From positions 31,298 through 95,297 of the forward strand of contig CANFRV010000014.1 of assembly GCA_947449575.1 (NCBI GenBank): a DNA stretch of 64,000 nt, read 5' to 3'. The notes under the pieces were generated by a model. It saw nothing but the letters and a program-made list of their open reading frames with translations. It was not told the DNA's origin and made no database searches. The DNA comes from Flavobacteriales bacterium. GTDB taxonomy: Bacteria; Bacteroidota; Bacteroidia; Flavobacteriales_D; Crocinitomicaceae. This document shows, one piece after another, positions 48,741 through 58,000 of this stretch. Numbering within the stretch: position 1 is the first letter of the stretch; each line of letters starts with the position of its first letter. The translations under genes were made by a program, and so were the position numbers.

Positions 48741-49185
48741 CACCCATTCCTTTTGAGGTTTCTTTCCAATTTTGTTCTTTAAAATCGACGCTAATAAATT
48801 CGCACGTTTTCAAGTTAATAAAATCATCTACTAAATAGGACGCAAAATCTGATAATCCATCATTGTGCCCTATTATTAAAATATCTTCCCCATGATTTTG
48901 CTTCCATAAAAAATCCAACAACACACCTTGCTCACATAAATAAAATTCTGGGACAAAAACTATTTCAGCATCGAAGGTGTGAAGTTTTTGAATTGAGGTT
49001 AAGGTTTCTTTTGCTCGAACAGCAGTTGAACAGAAAATGTGGCCTGGGTTGATTTGATTTTCATTAAAATATATAGCCATTTCTTCTGCTTGAAGCTGTC
49101 CCTTTTTTAATAATTTCCTATCGAAATCTTTTCCGGAAGAAGACAAAGGATCAGTTTTGGCATGTCGAAGAATGTGTAATTGCAT
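48700..49185 (-). CDS. SixA-like histidine phosphatase
   Basis: A 161-residue branch of the histidine-phosphatase superfamily. LHILRHAKT opens the protein with the phospho-accepting His7 in RHAK. CSTAVRAKETL supplies the conserved Arg, and the second His lies in IIGHNDGLSDFASYL near 101. SixA proteins remove phosphate from His-phosphotransfer proteins, e.g. PtsP-NPr in E. coli; no partner is evident here. The 3' end overlaps the rhomboid gene by 41 bp, a long convergent overlap. The divergent spacer to the sigma gene is 175 bp. Confidence 0.82.
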   Translation of the reverse strand: MQLHILRHAKTDPLSSSGKDFDRKLLKKGQLQAEEMAIYFNENQINPGHIFCSTAVRAKETLTSIQKLHTFDAEIVFVPEFYLCEQGVLLDFLWKQNHGEDILIIGHNDGLSDFASYLVDDFINLKTCEFISVDFKEQNWKETSKGMGVIRHHYHPKIQSY

Positions 49186-49360
49186 CTTTTTCTTATGAAG
49201 ATAAAAAAATTATTAAACAACACCAACCTTTGACTCTTTTTATTCGTTTTTGTTATGTGAGGATAGAGAAAAATGTGGTCGTAAAATCAAATTGTTTCTC
49301 ATGTAAAAAACTTTGTGTAACTTGCATAAAATCATTAAAATAGGAAATTTAGCACGCTTC

Positions 49361-49933
49361 ATGCAAATCACGCAAGAAATACTTAAGGCCTGTTTAAGGG
49401 ATGATCGAAAAGCAATTAAGCAACTATATGAATATTGCTTCAAGCTACTTATGCCTGTATGCTACAGATATCATTCACATAATGAAGAAGCCAGATCCTC
49501 TCTGAATATAGGTTTTATGAAAATTTTAGCAGGTCTTGAAAATATTATTCATGACGATTTGAAATTCAATGCTTGGGCAAAAAGAGTCATGACAAATACG
49601 CTTATCGACGAATACAGAAAGCAAAAAAATTACCTTTCACATATCCACACGAAAGAAACAGAAAAAGAATTAGACTTTCACGCCGATTTCACAAGCAATG
49701 AAGCAGAAAATTCGATGGGGTATGAGAATATTATGAAATTAATAACTGAATTACCTTCGTCAACAGGCAGGGTTTTTACTTTTTATATTATTGAAGGGTA
49801 TTCACACAAAGAAATTGCAGAATTGATGAACATGTCTGAAGGAACTTCAAAATGGCATCTTTCAACTGCTAGAAAATTATTACGGGAAAAATTAGAATTA
49901 TTGGAACAAAAAAATCATAAAATGGTTGTATGA
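49361..49933 (+). CDS. RNA polymerase sigma-70-family (ECF-like) sigma factor
   Basis: A 190-residue sigma factor with regions 2 and 4 only. Region 2 covers roughly residues 10-95 (LNIGFMKILAG, FNAWAKRVMTNTLIDEYRKQKN), and region 4 holds the helix-turn-helix YSHKEIAELMNMSEGTSKWHLSTARKLL. Start chosen at ATG 49361 (MQITQEILKA); an in-frame TTG at 49313 lacks support. Its last codons overlap the next gene by 4 bp (ATGA), which encodes a membrane-anchored partner likely to be its anti-sigma. A lipoprotein and a T9SS cargo gene complete the operon, so it probably controls cell-envelope or surface genes. Confidence 0.9.
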   Translation: MQITQEILKACLRDDRKAIKQLYEYCFKLLMPVCYRYHSHNEEARSSLNIGFMKILAGLENIIHDDLKFNAWAKRVMTNTLIDEYRKQKNYLSHIHTKETEKELDFHADFTSNEAENSMGYENIMKLITELPSSTGRVFTFYIIEGYSHKEIAELMNMSEGTSKWHLSTARKLLREKLELLEQKNHKMVV

Positions 49934-51135
49934 GTTGGGAAGATGAAAATATTGACAAATTATTTCGTGAAACATCGGAAAATCTTTCCTTTGATTTTAA
50001 GGAAGAATACTGGGATGAGATGGAAGCCATGTTGCCCAAGAAAAAGAGAAAATTTCCTTTTATATGGTTTTTCACTTCCCTTCTAGTTTGTGTTTTTCTT
50101 GCGAGTACATTTCTATTAAAACCTTTGACCAGAGATGATAAGAAAATTAAAGCGCCTGCAACAGTGCTAACTCAATATCATCCAAACAAGCAAGTTAAAG
50201 AGGGAAACAACCTACATAGAATTGAAAAAAAGAATCAAAATCAAGTGTCTAGCACTATTGTAAATAGTAAAACACCTGTAAAAAAAGAAAGAAAATTAGG
50301 TTCATCTGAAAATTTCTCAACTTCTCTATTTACTGCCATTAATCGAAGTGAATTTACTGAACGAAAAACGATTATTCACCAAGAAATGATTGACACAAAT
50401 ACAGCTGTGCCTATAATAAACACAGAGTCAAAGGATTTAAATGAGCCTATTTCTGCCATCTCAAATCTACGTTTTCCTTCTACTCCCTTTCTGCATTCTT
50501 TGGTTTTAAATCCTCCTATATCTACTCATTTTTCGAGATGGCACTTATATTTTGATGCTTCCACTGCAATGGGGCAGTCGTTGGTTGAATCGAATTCTGC
50601 AGGATCTTCTATTTCAAAAGGGTTTGGACTTGGCACTGGAATAATGTATTCAACTAAATTATGGAGTTTTTCATCTGGACTTGCCGTTAGTTTTAAATCA
50701 TTTGATAATTTATGCATCAATGAGCGAGTAAAAATCTATGGTTTTGGAGTTCAAAATTTTGAAAAAGAAATTGAGTACAACCAACTGTATAGTCTTGAAG
50801 TTCCATTAATGACAAGTATTAAACAAAAAAACCATATCGTTCAATTTGGAATTGTACCATCATTTCTGCTTGGTTCAAAAATATCCTACGAAAATAGAAC
50901 AAATGATGTGGTAACAGCATCCTCGACTCTTTTTGGATACAGAAAAGGGTTAACTAATTTTGGACTAAAACCAACCATTGGCTATCTGTTTAAAATTTCA
51001 AACTCGCTTCAAATAGGTGCAAATGTTCAAGTACAACTATTCTCTCCTTTGCAGGACGAATTATTTTTGGGGGTAAAAAACAAGATGCCAGTAAATGGTC
51101 AAATCTATATTCGAAAATCAATATTCTTAAAATAA
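49930..51135 (+). CDS. Anti-sigma-like membrane protein with outer-membrane-barrel-like C-terminus
   Basis: A 401-residue protein. The first 46 residues are soluble and acidic (MSWEDENIDKLFRETSENL, EEYWDEMEAML), like the cytoplasmic tail of Bacteroidota anti-sigma proteins. One hydrophobic segment follows at about 47-68, then a Lys/Ser/Thr-rich spacer to about 200. The remaining 200 residues show alternating amphipathic strands (GFGLGTGIMYSTKLWSFSSGLAVSF, KPTIGYLFKISNSLQIGANVQVQLF) as in PorT/OMP_b-brl domains. It is coupled to the sigma gene by an ATGA overlap. A barrel fused to an inner-membrane anchor could link both membranes. The role is inferred from context. Confidence 0.7.
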   Translation: MSWEDENIDKLFRETSENLSFDFKEEYWDEMEAMLPKKKRKFPFIWFFTSLLVCVFLASTFLLKPLTRDDKKIKAPATVLTQYHPNKQVKEGNNLHRIEKKNQNQVSSTIVNSKTPVKKERKLGSSENFSTSLFTAINRSEFTERKTIIHQEMIDTNTAVPIINTESKDLNEPISAISNLRFPSTPFLHSLVLNPPISTHFSRWHLYFDASTAMGQSLVESNSAGSSISKGFGLGTGIMYSTKLWSFSSGLAVSFKSFDNLCINERVKIYGFGVQNFEKEIEYNQLYSLEVPLMTSIKQKNHIVQFGIVPSFLLGSKISYENRTNDVVTASSTLFGYRKGLTNFGLKPTIGYLFKISNSLQIGANVQVQLFSPLQDELFLGVKNKMPVNGQIYIRKSIFLK

Positions 51136-52217
51136 TGATGAAACATACTAAAATATCACTATTTCTCTGTGTTTTTATCATTGCTTTTGCATGTAAAAAA
51201 AAGAAAATAGAAGAGTTGCCACCAGGAAATGAGCCTATTTTTAAAGCACAAGGAATTCTTGACGGTGAAGAGTTTTCAATAATTGCAGGTGAAAATAACG
51301 CATTTATGTATTCGTTTACTGAAAAAATAAATGGTGTCAATAAATTTACAGGCAAGCTCAGCGATAATTCAACCGAAATAGAAATAGGAATTTTTGATGG
51401 AAATATTGACTCCCCATCTATTTCATTCGAGCAATTATTAGCAGATTCGCTGCGCTGGGATATTGTTTCAGGTGCACCCCTTGTAACACTTTCGAAAGAT
51501 GATTTTCCAAATGCATTTAAGATTAATTCTATACAATGGTTTTCAGACAATACCTTTATCGGCATGAACACCGTACCTATTTTTGAACCTGGAAAATACA
51601 GCATATTAGCATTAGTGACCTTTGACGATGGTAAAACTGCTAGTTTAAGAAATGATTTGATTGTCGGATATACAACAAATGCCAATTTCATCTTACGTTT
51701 CAATTTATTCCCCGATGGAGATTTGAATACGTGGATTAATGTTAGTAAAGGAACTGTTTCATCTGTTAAATGGACTATTGATGGCGAAGAACTTGAAGAA
51801 ACAGATGAAAACATTATCAATAATATTGATGAAGAAGAACATGAAATAAGTGCTACTGTCATTTTCACAAATGGAGTTGTTCGAACAAAATCAATTCATG
51901 TTGATGGCAGTTTAACAGGAAACAATATTCCTGATTTTTCAGATTTAGAATTGACTCCATCAAATGTATCAGCTCCTCCAAGAGATTACAAAACGAAATT
52001 GGTTGTAAGAAAAAACGGGATAGAATATCGGTCCGATTTTATTGGAAATAATTCTAATTCAATAAAAATCAAAGAAATTAAATATTACGGAGTCAACGGT
52101 AATGGAAAAAATGTCTATAAATTGTCTGCAGCAATTCTAACAAATTTAAAAAACATGAGCACTTCATCTGTTGAATCAATCAATTTTGAAACTATCTTTG
52201 GAATTGAAATACCCTGA
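51135..52217 (+). CDS. Putative surface lipoprotein
   Basis: A 360-residue lipoprotein. Signal peptide with lipobox AFAC, Cys at 20, followed by KKKKIEELPPG; the Lys/Glu cluster may help surface export. The mid part has beta-sandwich-like stretches (GKYSILALVTFDDGKTASLRND and SVKWTIDGEELEE), suggestive of PKD/Ig-like domains. It overlaps the preceding gene by one base (TAATG) and is followed by the T9SS cargo gene at 26 bp. It could be a surface partner for the secreted cargo. Exact function unknown. Confidence 0.72.
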   Translation: MMKHTKISLFLCVFIIAFACKKKKIEELPPGNEPIFKAQGILDGEEFSIIAGENNAFMYSFTEKINGVNKFTGKLSDNSTEIEIGIFDGNIDSPSISFEQLLADSLRWDIVSGAPLVTLSKDDFPNAFKINSIQWFSDNTFIGMNTVPIFEPGKYSILALVTFDDGKTASLRNDLIVGYTTNANFILRFNLFPDGDLNTWINVSKGTVSSVKWTIDGEELEETDENIINNIDEEEHEISATVIFTNGVVRTKSIHVDGSLTGNNIPDFSDLELTPSNVSAPPRDYKTKLVVRKNGIEYRSDFIGNNSNSIKIKEIKYYGVNGNGKNVYKLSAAILTNLKNMSTSSVESINFETIFGIEIP

Positions 52218-52243
52218 AAGTTAATTATTAAATAAAATAAAAC

Positions 52244-53329
52244 ATGAAAAAATTCCTACTAGCAGCACTATTATTTCCAACATTTATTCTGACGGGACAA
52301 ATTACTTTAAATCAAGCAGATTTTGCAACAGGAGGTGACACTATTCGAATGAGTCAGTCGACTGATTTAACCTTAGACTTTCTGTCTACTGGGCCCAACT
52401 CAAACTGGGATTATTCAAGCTTGATACCCAGCTCTCAAAAGGTAAAAAACTTTCGTCCAAGTAGCTCATTATCTTTCTTATCTTCTTTTATTTTCGGGAC
52501 ATTTGCACCTACTCGTTACAAAGCAAGTTATTTTATAGAATCAACAGACTTACCCATTGCGCAAATCGGAAGTATATTAGGTATTCCAATCACCGATGTA
52601 TTTGCTTTTTCGCGTGTAACGTCAGATTCTGTTACATCTATTGGTTTTTCAATGGTAGCAAGTGGAACAGAAATTCCCTTCAAATCTGATACAATTGAAA
52701 AAAGGTATGATTTTCCCATACAATTCGCTAACACTACATTTTCACGAGGATACACCAGTATTGATTTAAATCCAACCTATGACGCTATCTTTTTGCAACA
52801 TCGCCAACACTCATCAACAGTAGATGGCTGGGGTTCAATTACTACGCCCTATGGGACCTTTAACGCGCTTCGAATCAAACATGAAATCACAGAACTTGAC
52901 TCCATTTATGTAGGTGCATTCTCATTTTGGCTACCGATTCCTGTACCTCCAAGTAACGTCTATGAATGGTGGACAAACGGTCAAAAAGAGCCAATTTTAC
53001 GAATCAAAACTTCTACTATTATAGGGACAGAAACAGCTACTTCCATAGAATATCGAGATCAATACAGAGGTTTAGACGCAGGATTAACTGAATTGAACTC
53101 AGAATTTAATATATTTCCAAACCCTGTCACAGATCAACTTTCTGTGTTATCAGAAAAATTAATAGATAAAGTGTTGATACTAGATATCACTGGGAAAGAA
53201 ATTAAAAACATCACAATTTCCCCTTTGACACAAATGCAGTTAAATATTTCAGATTTAGAAAAAGGAGTTTATTATTTAAAGGTAATCTCTTGTAATAAAA
53301 TTGGAATAAAATCATTCGTAAAAGAGTAA
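52244..53329 (+). CDS. Secreted protein with T9SS type A sorting domain
   Basis: A 361-residue exported protein. Signal peptide of about 19 residues ends near LTGQ. The body (about 20-280) has no recognised domain. The C-terminal 75 residues form a type A T9SS sorting domain: FNIFPNPVTDQLSV, then VLILDITGKEIKN, and ISDLEKGVYYLKV before SFVKE. The protein should cross the outer membrane through the T9SS and have its tail removed or linked to the surface. Last gene of the sigma factor operon; a hairpin at 53392-53420 follows. Confidence 0.85.
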   Translation: MKKFLLAALLFPTFILTGQITLNQADFATGGDTIRMSQSTDLTLDFLSTGPNSNWDYSSLIPSSQKVKNFRPSSSLSFLSSFIFGTFAPTRYKASYFIESTDLPIAQIGSILGIPITDVFAFSRVTSDSVTSIGFSMVASGTEIPFKSDTIEKRYDFPIQFANTTFSRGYTSIDLNPTYDAIFLQHRQHSSTVDGWGSITTPYGTFNALRIKHEITELDSIYVGAFSFWLPIPVPPSNVYEWWTNGQKEPILRIKTSTIIGTETATSIEYRDQYRGLDAGLTELNSEFNIFPNPVTDQLSVLSEKLIDKVLILDITGKEIKNITISPLTQMQLNISDLEKGVYYLKVISCNKIGIKSFVKE

Positions 53330-53391
53330 AGAGAAATTACATCTTATTTACTAGAGACTGATTTGATTAAAATCTGATTGCAAAATATCAG

Positions 53392-53420
53392 TCGAACTAA
53401 GGTTAATAACAAGAGTTCGA
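53392..53420 (+). terminator. Hairpin after the T9SS cargo gene
   Basis: TCGAACT and AGTTCGA form a 7-bp stem followed by TTTTAATCCC. Another dyad (GACTGAT/ATCAGTC, 53356-53362 and 53387-53393) lies just before it. They close the sigma factor operon ahead of the RNase P promoter. Confidence 0.45.
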
Positions 53421-53430
53421 TTTTAATCCC

Positions 53431-53438
53431 TACTTTTG
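53431..53438 (+). promoter_or_regulatory. -7 box for RNase P RNA
   Basis: TACTTTTG matches TAnnTTTG and ends 7 bases before the predicted RNA 5' end at about 53446. The -33 TTG is not clear. Confidence 0.6.
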
Positions 53439-53445
53439 TACCAAA

Positions 53446-53802
53446 GGCAAATCAGTCTATCGCCCTCAACTTGTTGGGGGAGGAAAGTCTGGGCAGTATA
53501 GAGCACCGTACTTCCTAACGGGAAGGTCCGTCCTTGACGGAACAGCAAGTGCCACAGAAAATTAAACTACTTTAAGTCTAACTTAGAGAAAAGGTGAAAA
53601 GGTGGGGTAAGAGCCTACCGCTTAAATGGTGACATTTAAGGCAAGGTAAACCTTACGGACTGAAAGACCATGTAAACCAAGGTTTGAGGGCTGCTCGCCC
53701 GAGCTTGGAGGGTAGGTCGATAGATCCTCACTGTGAAGTGAGGGCTAGATAAATGATAGACATCTGTCAATGATGGACACAGGACCCGGCTTATGATTTG
53801 TC
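53446..53802 (+). ncRNA. rnpB: RNase P RNA (class A)
   Basis: A structural RNA of about 355 nt that cleaves the 5' leader of pre-tRNA together with RnpA. The ends pair through CAAATCA (53448-53454) and TGATTTG (53794-53800), forming P1. The conserved 5' core GGGGGAGGAAAGTCTGGGC follows, then AGAGCACCGTACTTCC-type P3/P4 sequence. GTAAACC and GACTGAAAGACC lie in the middle, and the 3' core ACAGGACCCGGCTTA closes P4. The RNA has no protein frame. A T-rich tract and a 20-bp hairpin follow. Confidence 0.95.
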
Positions 53803-53829
53803 TTTTATTTTTTTTAAAATAAAGCGTTA

Positions 53830-53873
53830 TTAAACAACAAAGGAGGAAATTATTTTCCTCCTTTGTTGTTTAA
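53830..53873. terminator. 20-bp perfect hairpin shared by RNase P RNA and PorP/SprF gene
   Basis: A perfect 20-bp stem with a TTAT loop lies between the plus-strand RNase P RNA and the minus-strand sprF-like gene ending at 53913. The stem includes AAAGGAGGAAA and its complement. It should stop transcripts from both sides; T-rich sequence adjoins it on the RNase P side. Confidence 0.85.
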
Positions 53874-53912
53874 ATATATTGTTAATTTGTCTTATTGACG
53901 CAAATTTATCTT

Positions 53913-54920
53913 TTATAAGGCTGGTAGAGATTGTGCGACAGGAGTTCTCCCTAACATAATCCCTAACACCAACTCATGTCCACCTTGAGAATACTTATTA
54001 AATTTAGAAATTGAATAATCGTAAGAATATCCAAATTTAAACATGTTAGAAATCGTCAAACCAACCATACCAACAATTGCATCCGTATTTCTATAGGAAA
54101 CTCCCATCCAAAATCTTTGTTTGTATTCAGCTTGAATAGTTCCTTCAATCGCTACAGGCGATGGAGAAGAATATTTCACTAAAAACGCTGGGGTCAAAAT
54201 AAGATCAGAATTGATGTTTATTTTATATCCTCCCGTAATATTTGCATGAATTGTAGGATTAAAATTTGCTGTTCCTGTTCCAAAACTGACCATATTTCTT
54301 GTTAATTGATCTGCAGCAAGTCCAAAAAATAATTTACTTGAATAAAAATATAAACCTGCACCAATATTCACTATGTTTTGACTTGACTGATCAGCAATGT
54401 ATCCAGAATATGTTGCGTCCGCAGCTGGATTTAAAACAACTGCTCTGTCTTGAAGAAAACTGTTATTTGCTAAACCAATTCGAGTTCCAAATGATACGTT
54501 ATACTTACCTGCTCGATCTATTGGCATATGAATAGCATAGGTACCCGAAAAAGAAATTTTTCTAAATGCTCCATACTCATCAGTAGATAATTGACCACCT
54601 ACTGCATGCTTAAATTTACCTGTTTCAACTTGCGGAGCTACAATTGGCCCTGTACTCATTCTTAGAGAAGGATTATATTTAGTTTTTGACTTTTTAGAAA
54701 TTGGAGCACAAATTGATGCATACGAAGAAACTGGTGCATTCGTAAAGCCTAACCACTGAAGTCTTCCAGATACGGTAATATCAGTAAAACCATATACACC
54801 AGCGGCTCCTGGATTTACCATGTATTGATTTCTCAAATACTGACTAAATTGTGGCATCTGCTGAGAATAAGCAAAATTAATTGCTAAAACAAAAAGAACA
54901 ATTCCTATTAGTTTTTTCAT
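53913..54920 (-). CDS. PorP/SprF-family T9SS membrane protein (second module)
   Basis: A 335-residue outer-membrane beta-barrel protein. It starts at ATG 54920 (MKKLIGIVLFVLAINFAYSQ), giving a clean signal peptide; an in-frame ATG at 54965 would add 15 residues before it. The family opening QFSQYLRNQYMVNPGAAG is present, with strands ending in FKFGYSYDYSISKF and GGHELVLGIML. SprF helps SprB-like surface proteins to cross the outer membrane in Flavobacterium johnsoniae. It lies 94 bp downstream of a giant T9SS type B protein, the sprB-sprF order, and is paralogous to the protein at 61109-62077. Confidence 0.9.
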   Translation of the reverse strand: MKKLIGIVLFVLAINFAYSQQMPQFSQYLRNQYMVNPGAAGVYGFTDITVSGRLQWLGFTNAPVSSYASICAPISKKSKTKYNPSLRMSTGPIVAPQVETGKFKHAVGGQLSTDEYGAFRKISFSGTYAIHMPIDRAGKYNVSFGTRIGLANNSFLQDRAVVLNPAADATYSGYIADQSSQNIVNIGAGLYFYSSKLFFGLAADQLTRNMVSFGTGTANFNPTIHANITGGYKININSDLILTPAFLVKYSSPSPVAIEGTIQAEYKQRFWMGVSYRNTDAIVGMVGLTISNMFKFGYSYDYSISKFNKYSQGGHELVLGIMLGRTPVAQSLPAL

Positions 54921-55014
54921 ACGTATTTTATTGTTTTTAAATGTCATAGTCTTTATAAAATTCATCTCTATTGAGGACGATTTTAATTCAAAACTAATTT
55001 CATATGCATTTAAA

Positions 55015-58000
55015 TTATTTTCTAATTATTGTCACAGTACCAGTTGCGTTTTCGGTAGCACCATCATTATATTCAATTATGTAATAATAGGAAGATATTG
55101 GTAATTGATCCCCATTAAAAGTTCCATCAAAAGGTTTTGTTTCATATTGTCCTTTAGAAGATTCAAAAATTAAGTTACCCCATCGATTGTAGATTTTAAC
55201 TTGATTTTGATTAAATACTTCATCAATAAACTTAAGTTCCCATGAATCGTTTACTAAATCACCATCTGGTGTAAAAGCTGTAGGGATCTCTATGTCACAA
55301 AAGTGAATCACTTGAATTGACAAGCTTGCTGGACTTTCACAACCACTTACCGTTTCAGTAACATAATAATTATTTGTTCCTACAGTTGTGATCGGTGTAA
55401 AGGTTAATCCTGATCCAATACTATCTAATAATGTCACATCGGAATACCATGTTATCGTTCCTCCTCCAGCAGCAATGGCTACAATGTCACCAGGACTTGT
55501 AAACGAACAATAGGTTGTATCTGCACTAACAGAAGGTGCTGCAGGAATTCCATTTATAACAATATTTGATGTTGTTAATACTATAGGACAACCAGCCGCA
55601 GCTGCGATACTATTCGTTACGACATACGTTGCTGGTGCGCTTAATCCTAAATCGACTTCTCCATTTGCTGGGTTAATAGTTAAGCCTGCGGTTGAACTAT
55701 AGATTCCTGCTGAGCTACCTGCACCTAAAACTGGTATTGGATTAATACCATCCGTACAATATGGTGCGTCTACATAACTAAATACTCCAGTTGGCAAGGA
55801 TGTTACAGTAATACTTGAAGTGGGCGTAATTGCTGGACAACCAGCAAAAGCAGCAATTGTGTTTGTTACAGTGTAAGTCCCAGGCAAACAAGCTGACAAA
55901 TCAACTAACCCAGTCGCTCCATTGATTACTAAACCTGCAGTAGAACTAAATACCCCTGCTACTCCTCCTCCAGAAAAAGTTGGTAAAGGATTGACAGCAT
56001 CACTACAATATGGAGTTGAGATAAAGCTAAATAGTCCTGTAAGTGCAGTTGTAATTGTAATCGTAGAGATAGGAGCCACTAAAGGACACCCACCAGAAGC
56101 AGAAATAGTATTCGTAACCGTAAATGTTCCTGCAGTACTTGCTCCTAAATCGACCAAACCTGTGGTAGCATTAATTACTAATCCCGACGTTCCAGAAAAA
56201 GTACCTGCAACTCCACCCCCACTATACGTTGGTAATGGATCAACACCAGTGCTACAATAAGGAGAAGCAACATAACTAAATGTTCCAATTGGAAGAGCTG
56301 TAATCGTGATACTAGAAGTTGGAGCCGAAGCCGGGCAACCTGATGCTGCTGCAATTGTATTCGTTACAGTATAAGTCCCTGCAGTACTTGCTGATAAATC
56401 AATTAAACCTGATGCAACATTTATACTTAATCCAGCTGTTGAACCAAATACACCTGCAACGCCACCACCACTGAATGTTGGTGAAGGATCCACACCATCA
56501 CTACAGTAAGGAGATGCCGTGTAACTAAATGTTCCAACTGGCAAAGCAGCAATTGTAATAATTGAAGTTGGTGTTACCGCTGGACAACCAGAAGCTGCTG
56601 CAATTGTGTTTGTTACGGTATACGTTCCAGCAGTACTTGCAGACAAGTCAACCAAACCAGACGCTGAGTTTATACTTAATCCAACTGTTGAACCGAATAC
56701 ACCTGCAACTGCTCCAACACTGAATACTGGTGATGGATCTACACCATTACTACAAAAAGGTGTTCCGACATAACTAAATGTTCCAACTGGCAATTTTGTA
56801 ATAGTAATAGTTGAAGTTGGAGTTACTGCAGGACAACCAGAAGCTGCCGCAATTGTATTTGTAACGGTATATGTTCCTGCAGTACTCGCTGATAAATCAA
56901 CTATTCCTGAAGATGCGTTGATAATTAATCCAGCGGTTGAACTAAACAATCCTGCTACACCTCCACCACTAAACGTAGGTGATGGATCTACCCCATTTGA
57001 ACAATACGGAGTTGCCAAATAGATAAATGTCCCAATTGGAGCGGCTGTGATTACTAGTGGAAAGGTTGTAATACCGATTGGACAACCCCCTACCGCAGAA
57101 ATTGTATTAGTTACAGTATAGCTTCCTGCTGTACTTGCAGATAGATCAATTATCCCTGAAGCTGTATTTATAGATAATCCAGCGGTTGAACTAAATACAC
57201 CTGCAACTCCACCCCCTGTAAATACTGGCGAGGGGTCAACTGCACTACTACAATACGTGGACGCACCGTAATTAAATGTTCCCACTGATTGAGCTGCAAT
57301 AGTAATAGGTGATGTAGCAAACACCAAAGGACAACCTCCTGCTGCTACAATTGTATTTGTTACGGTGTAAGGACCCCCTGCTGTACTAGCAGATAAATCA
57401 ATTAAACCTGTTGAGGCACTTAGTATTGTTAATCCTGCTGTGGAAGTAAATGTTCCAGCAACTCCTCCTCCACTAAAACTAGGCAGAGGATCAGAGCCAT
57501 TTGAACAATAAGGTGACCCAGTATAGCTAAATGTTGCCACTGGTAAAACAGTCACTGTAAGAGGAGATGTAGCAATTACTGCCGCGCAACCAGAAGTTGC
57601 TGCTATTGTATTTGTTACGGTGTATGTTCCAGATGTACTTCCTACTAAACCAACCAAACCAGATGATGCATTCAGCACTAATCCCGCGGAAGAGGAAAAG
57701 GTACCTGCAATACCTCCTCCACTATATACAGGAGAAGGATCTATTCCATCACTACAATAAGGAGTTCCCGTATAGCTAAATGTAGCAACAGGAGATCCAG
57801 TAATTGAAACACTATATGTTGAAAGCACGGAAGCACAACCTCCAGATGCAGCAATAGTATTGGTAATCACATAGGGGCCTCCAATAGTACTTGCGCTCAG
57901 ATCAATTTGCCCAGTTGCTGAATTTACAAAAACCAATCCAGCGGTTGAACTGTAAACTCCCGAAGAAGCACCAACTCCTAAAACAGGTGAAGGATCAGTT

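Noticed and set aside
49313..49360. TTG-started N-terminal extension of the sigma factor
   Set aside because: The added residues resemble no sigma factor N-terminus; ATG at 49361 fits region 2 better.
55922..56260. 112-codon plus-strand frame inside the giant surface protein gene
   Set aside because: It is antisense to a clear coding repeat and mirrors its periodic composition; no independent support.
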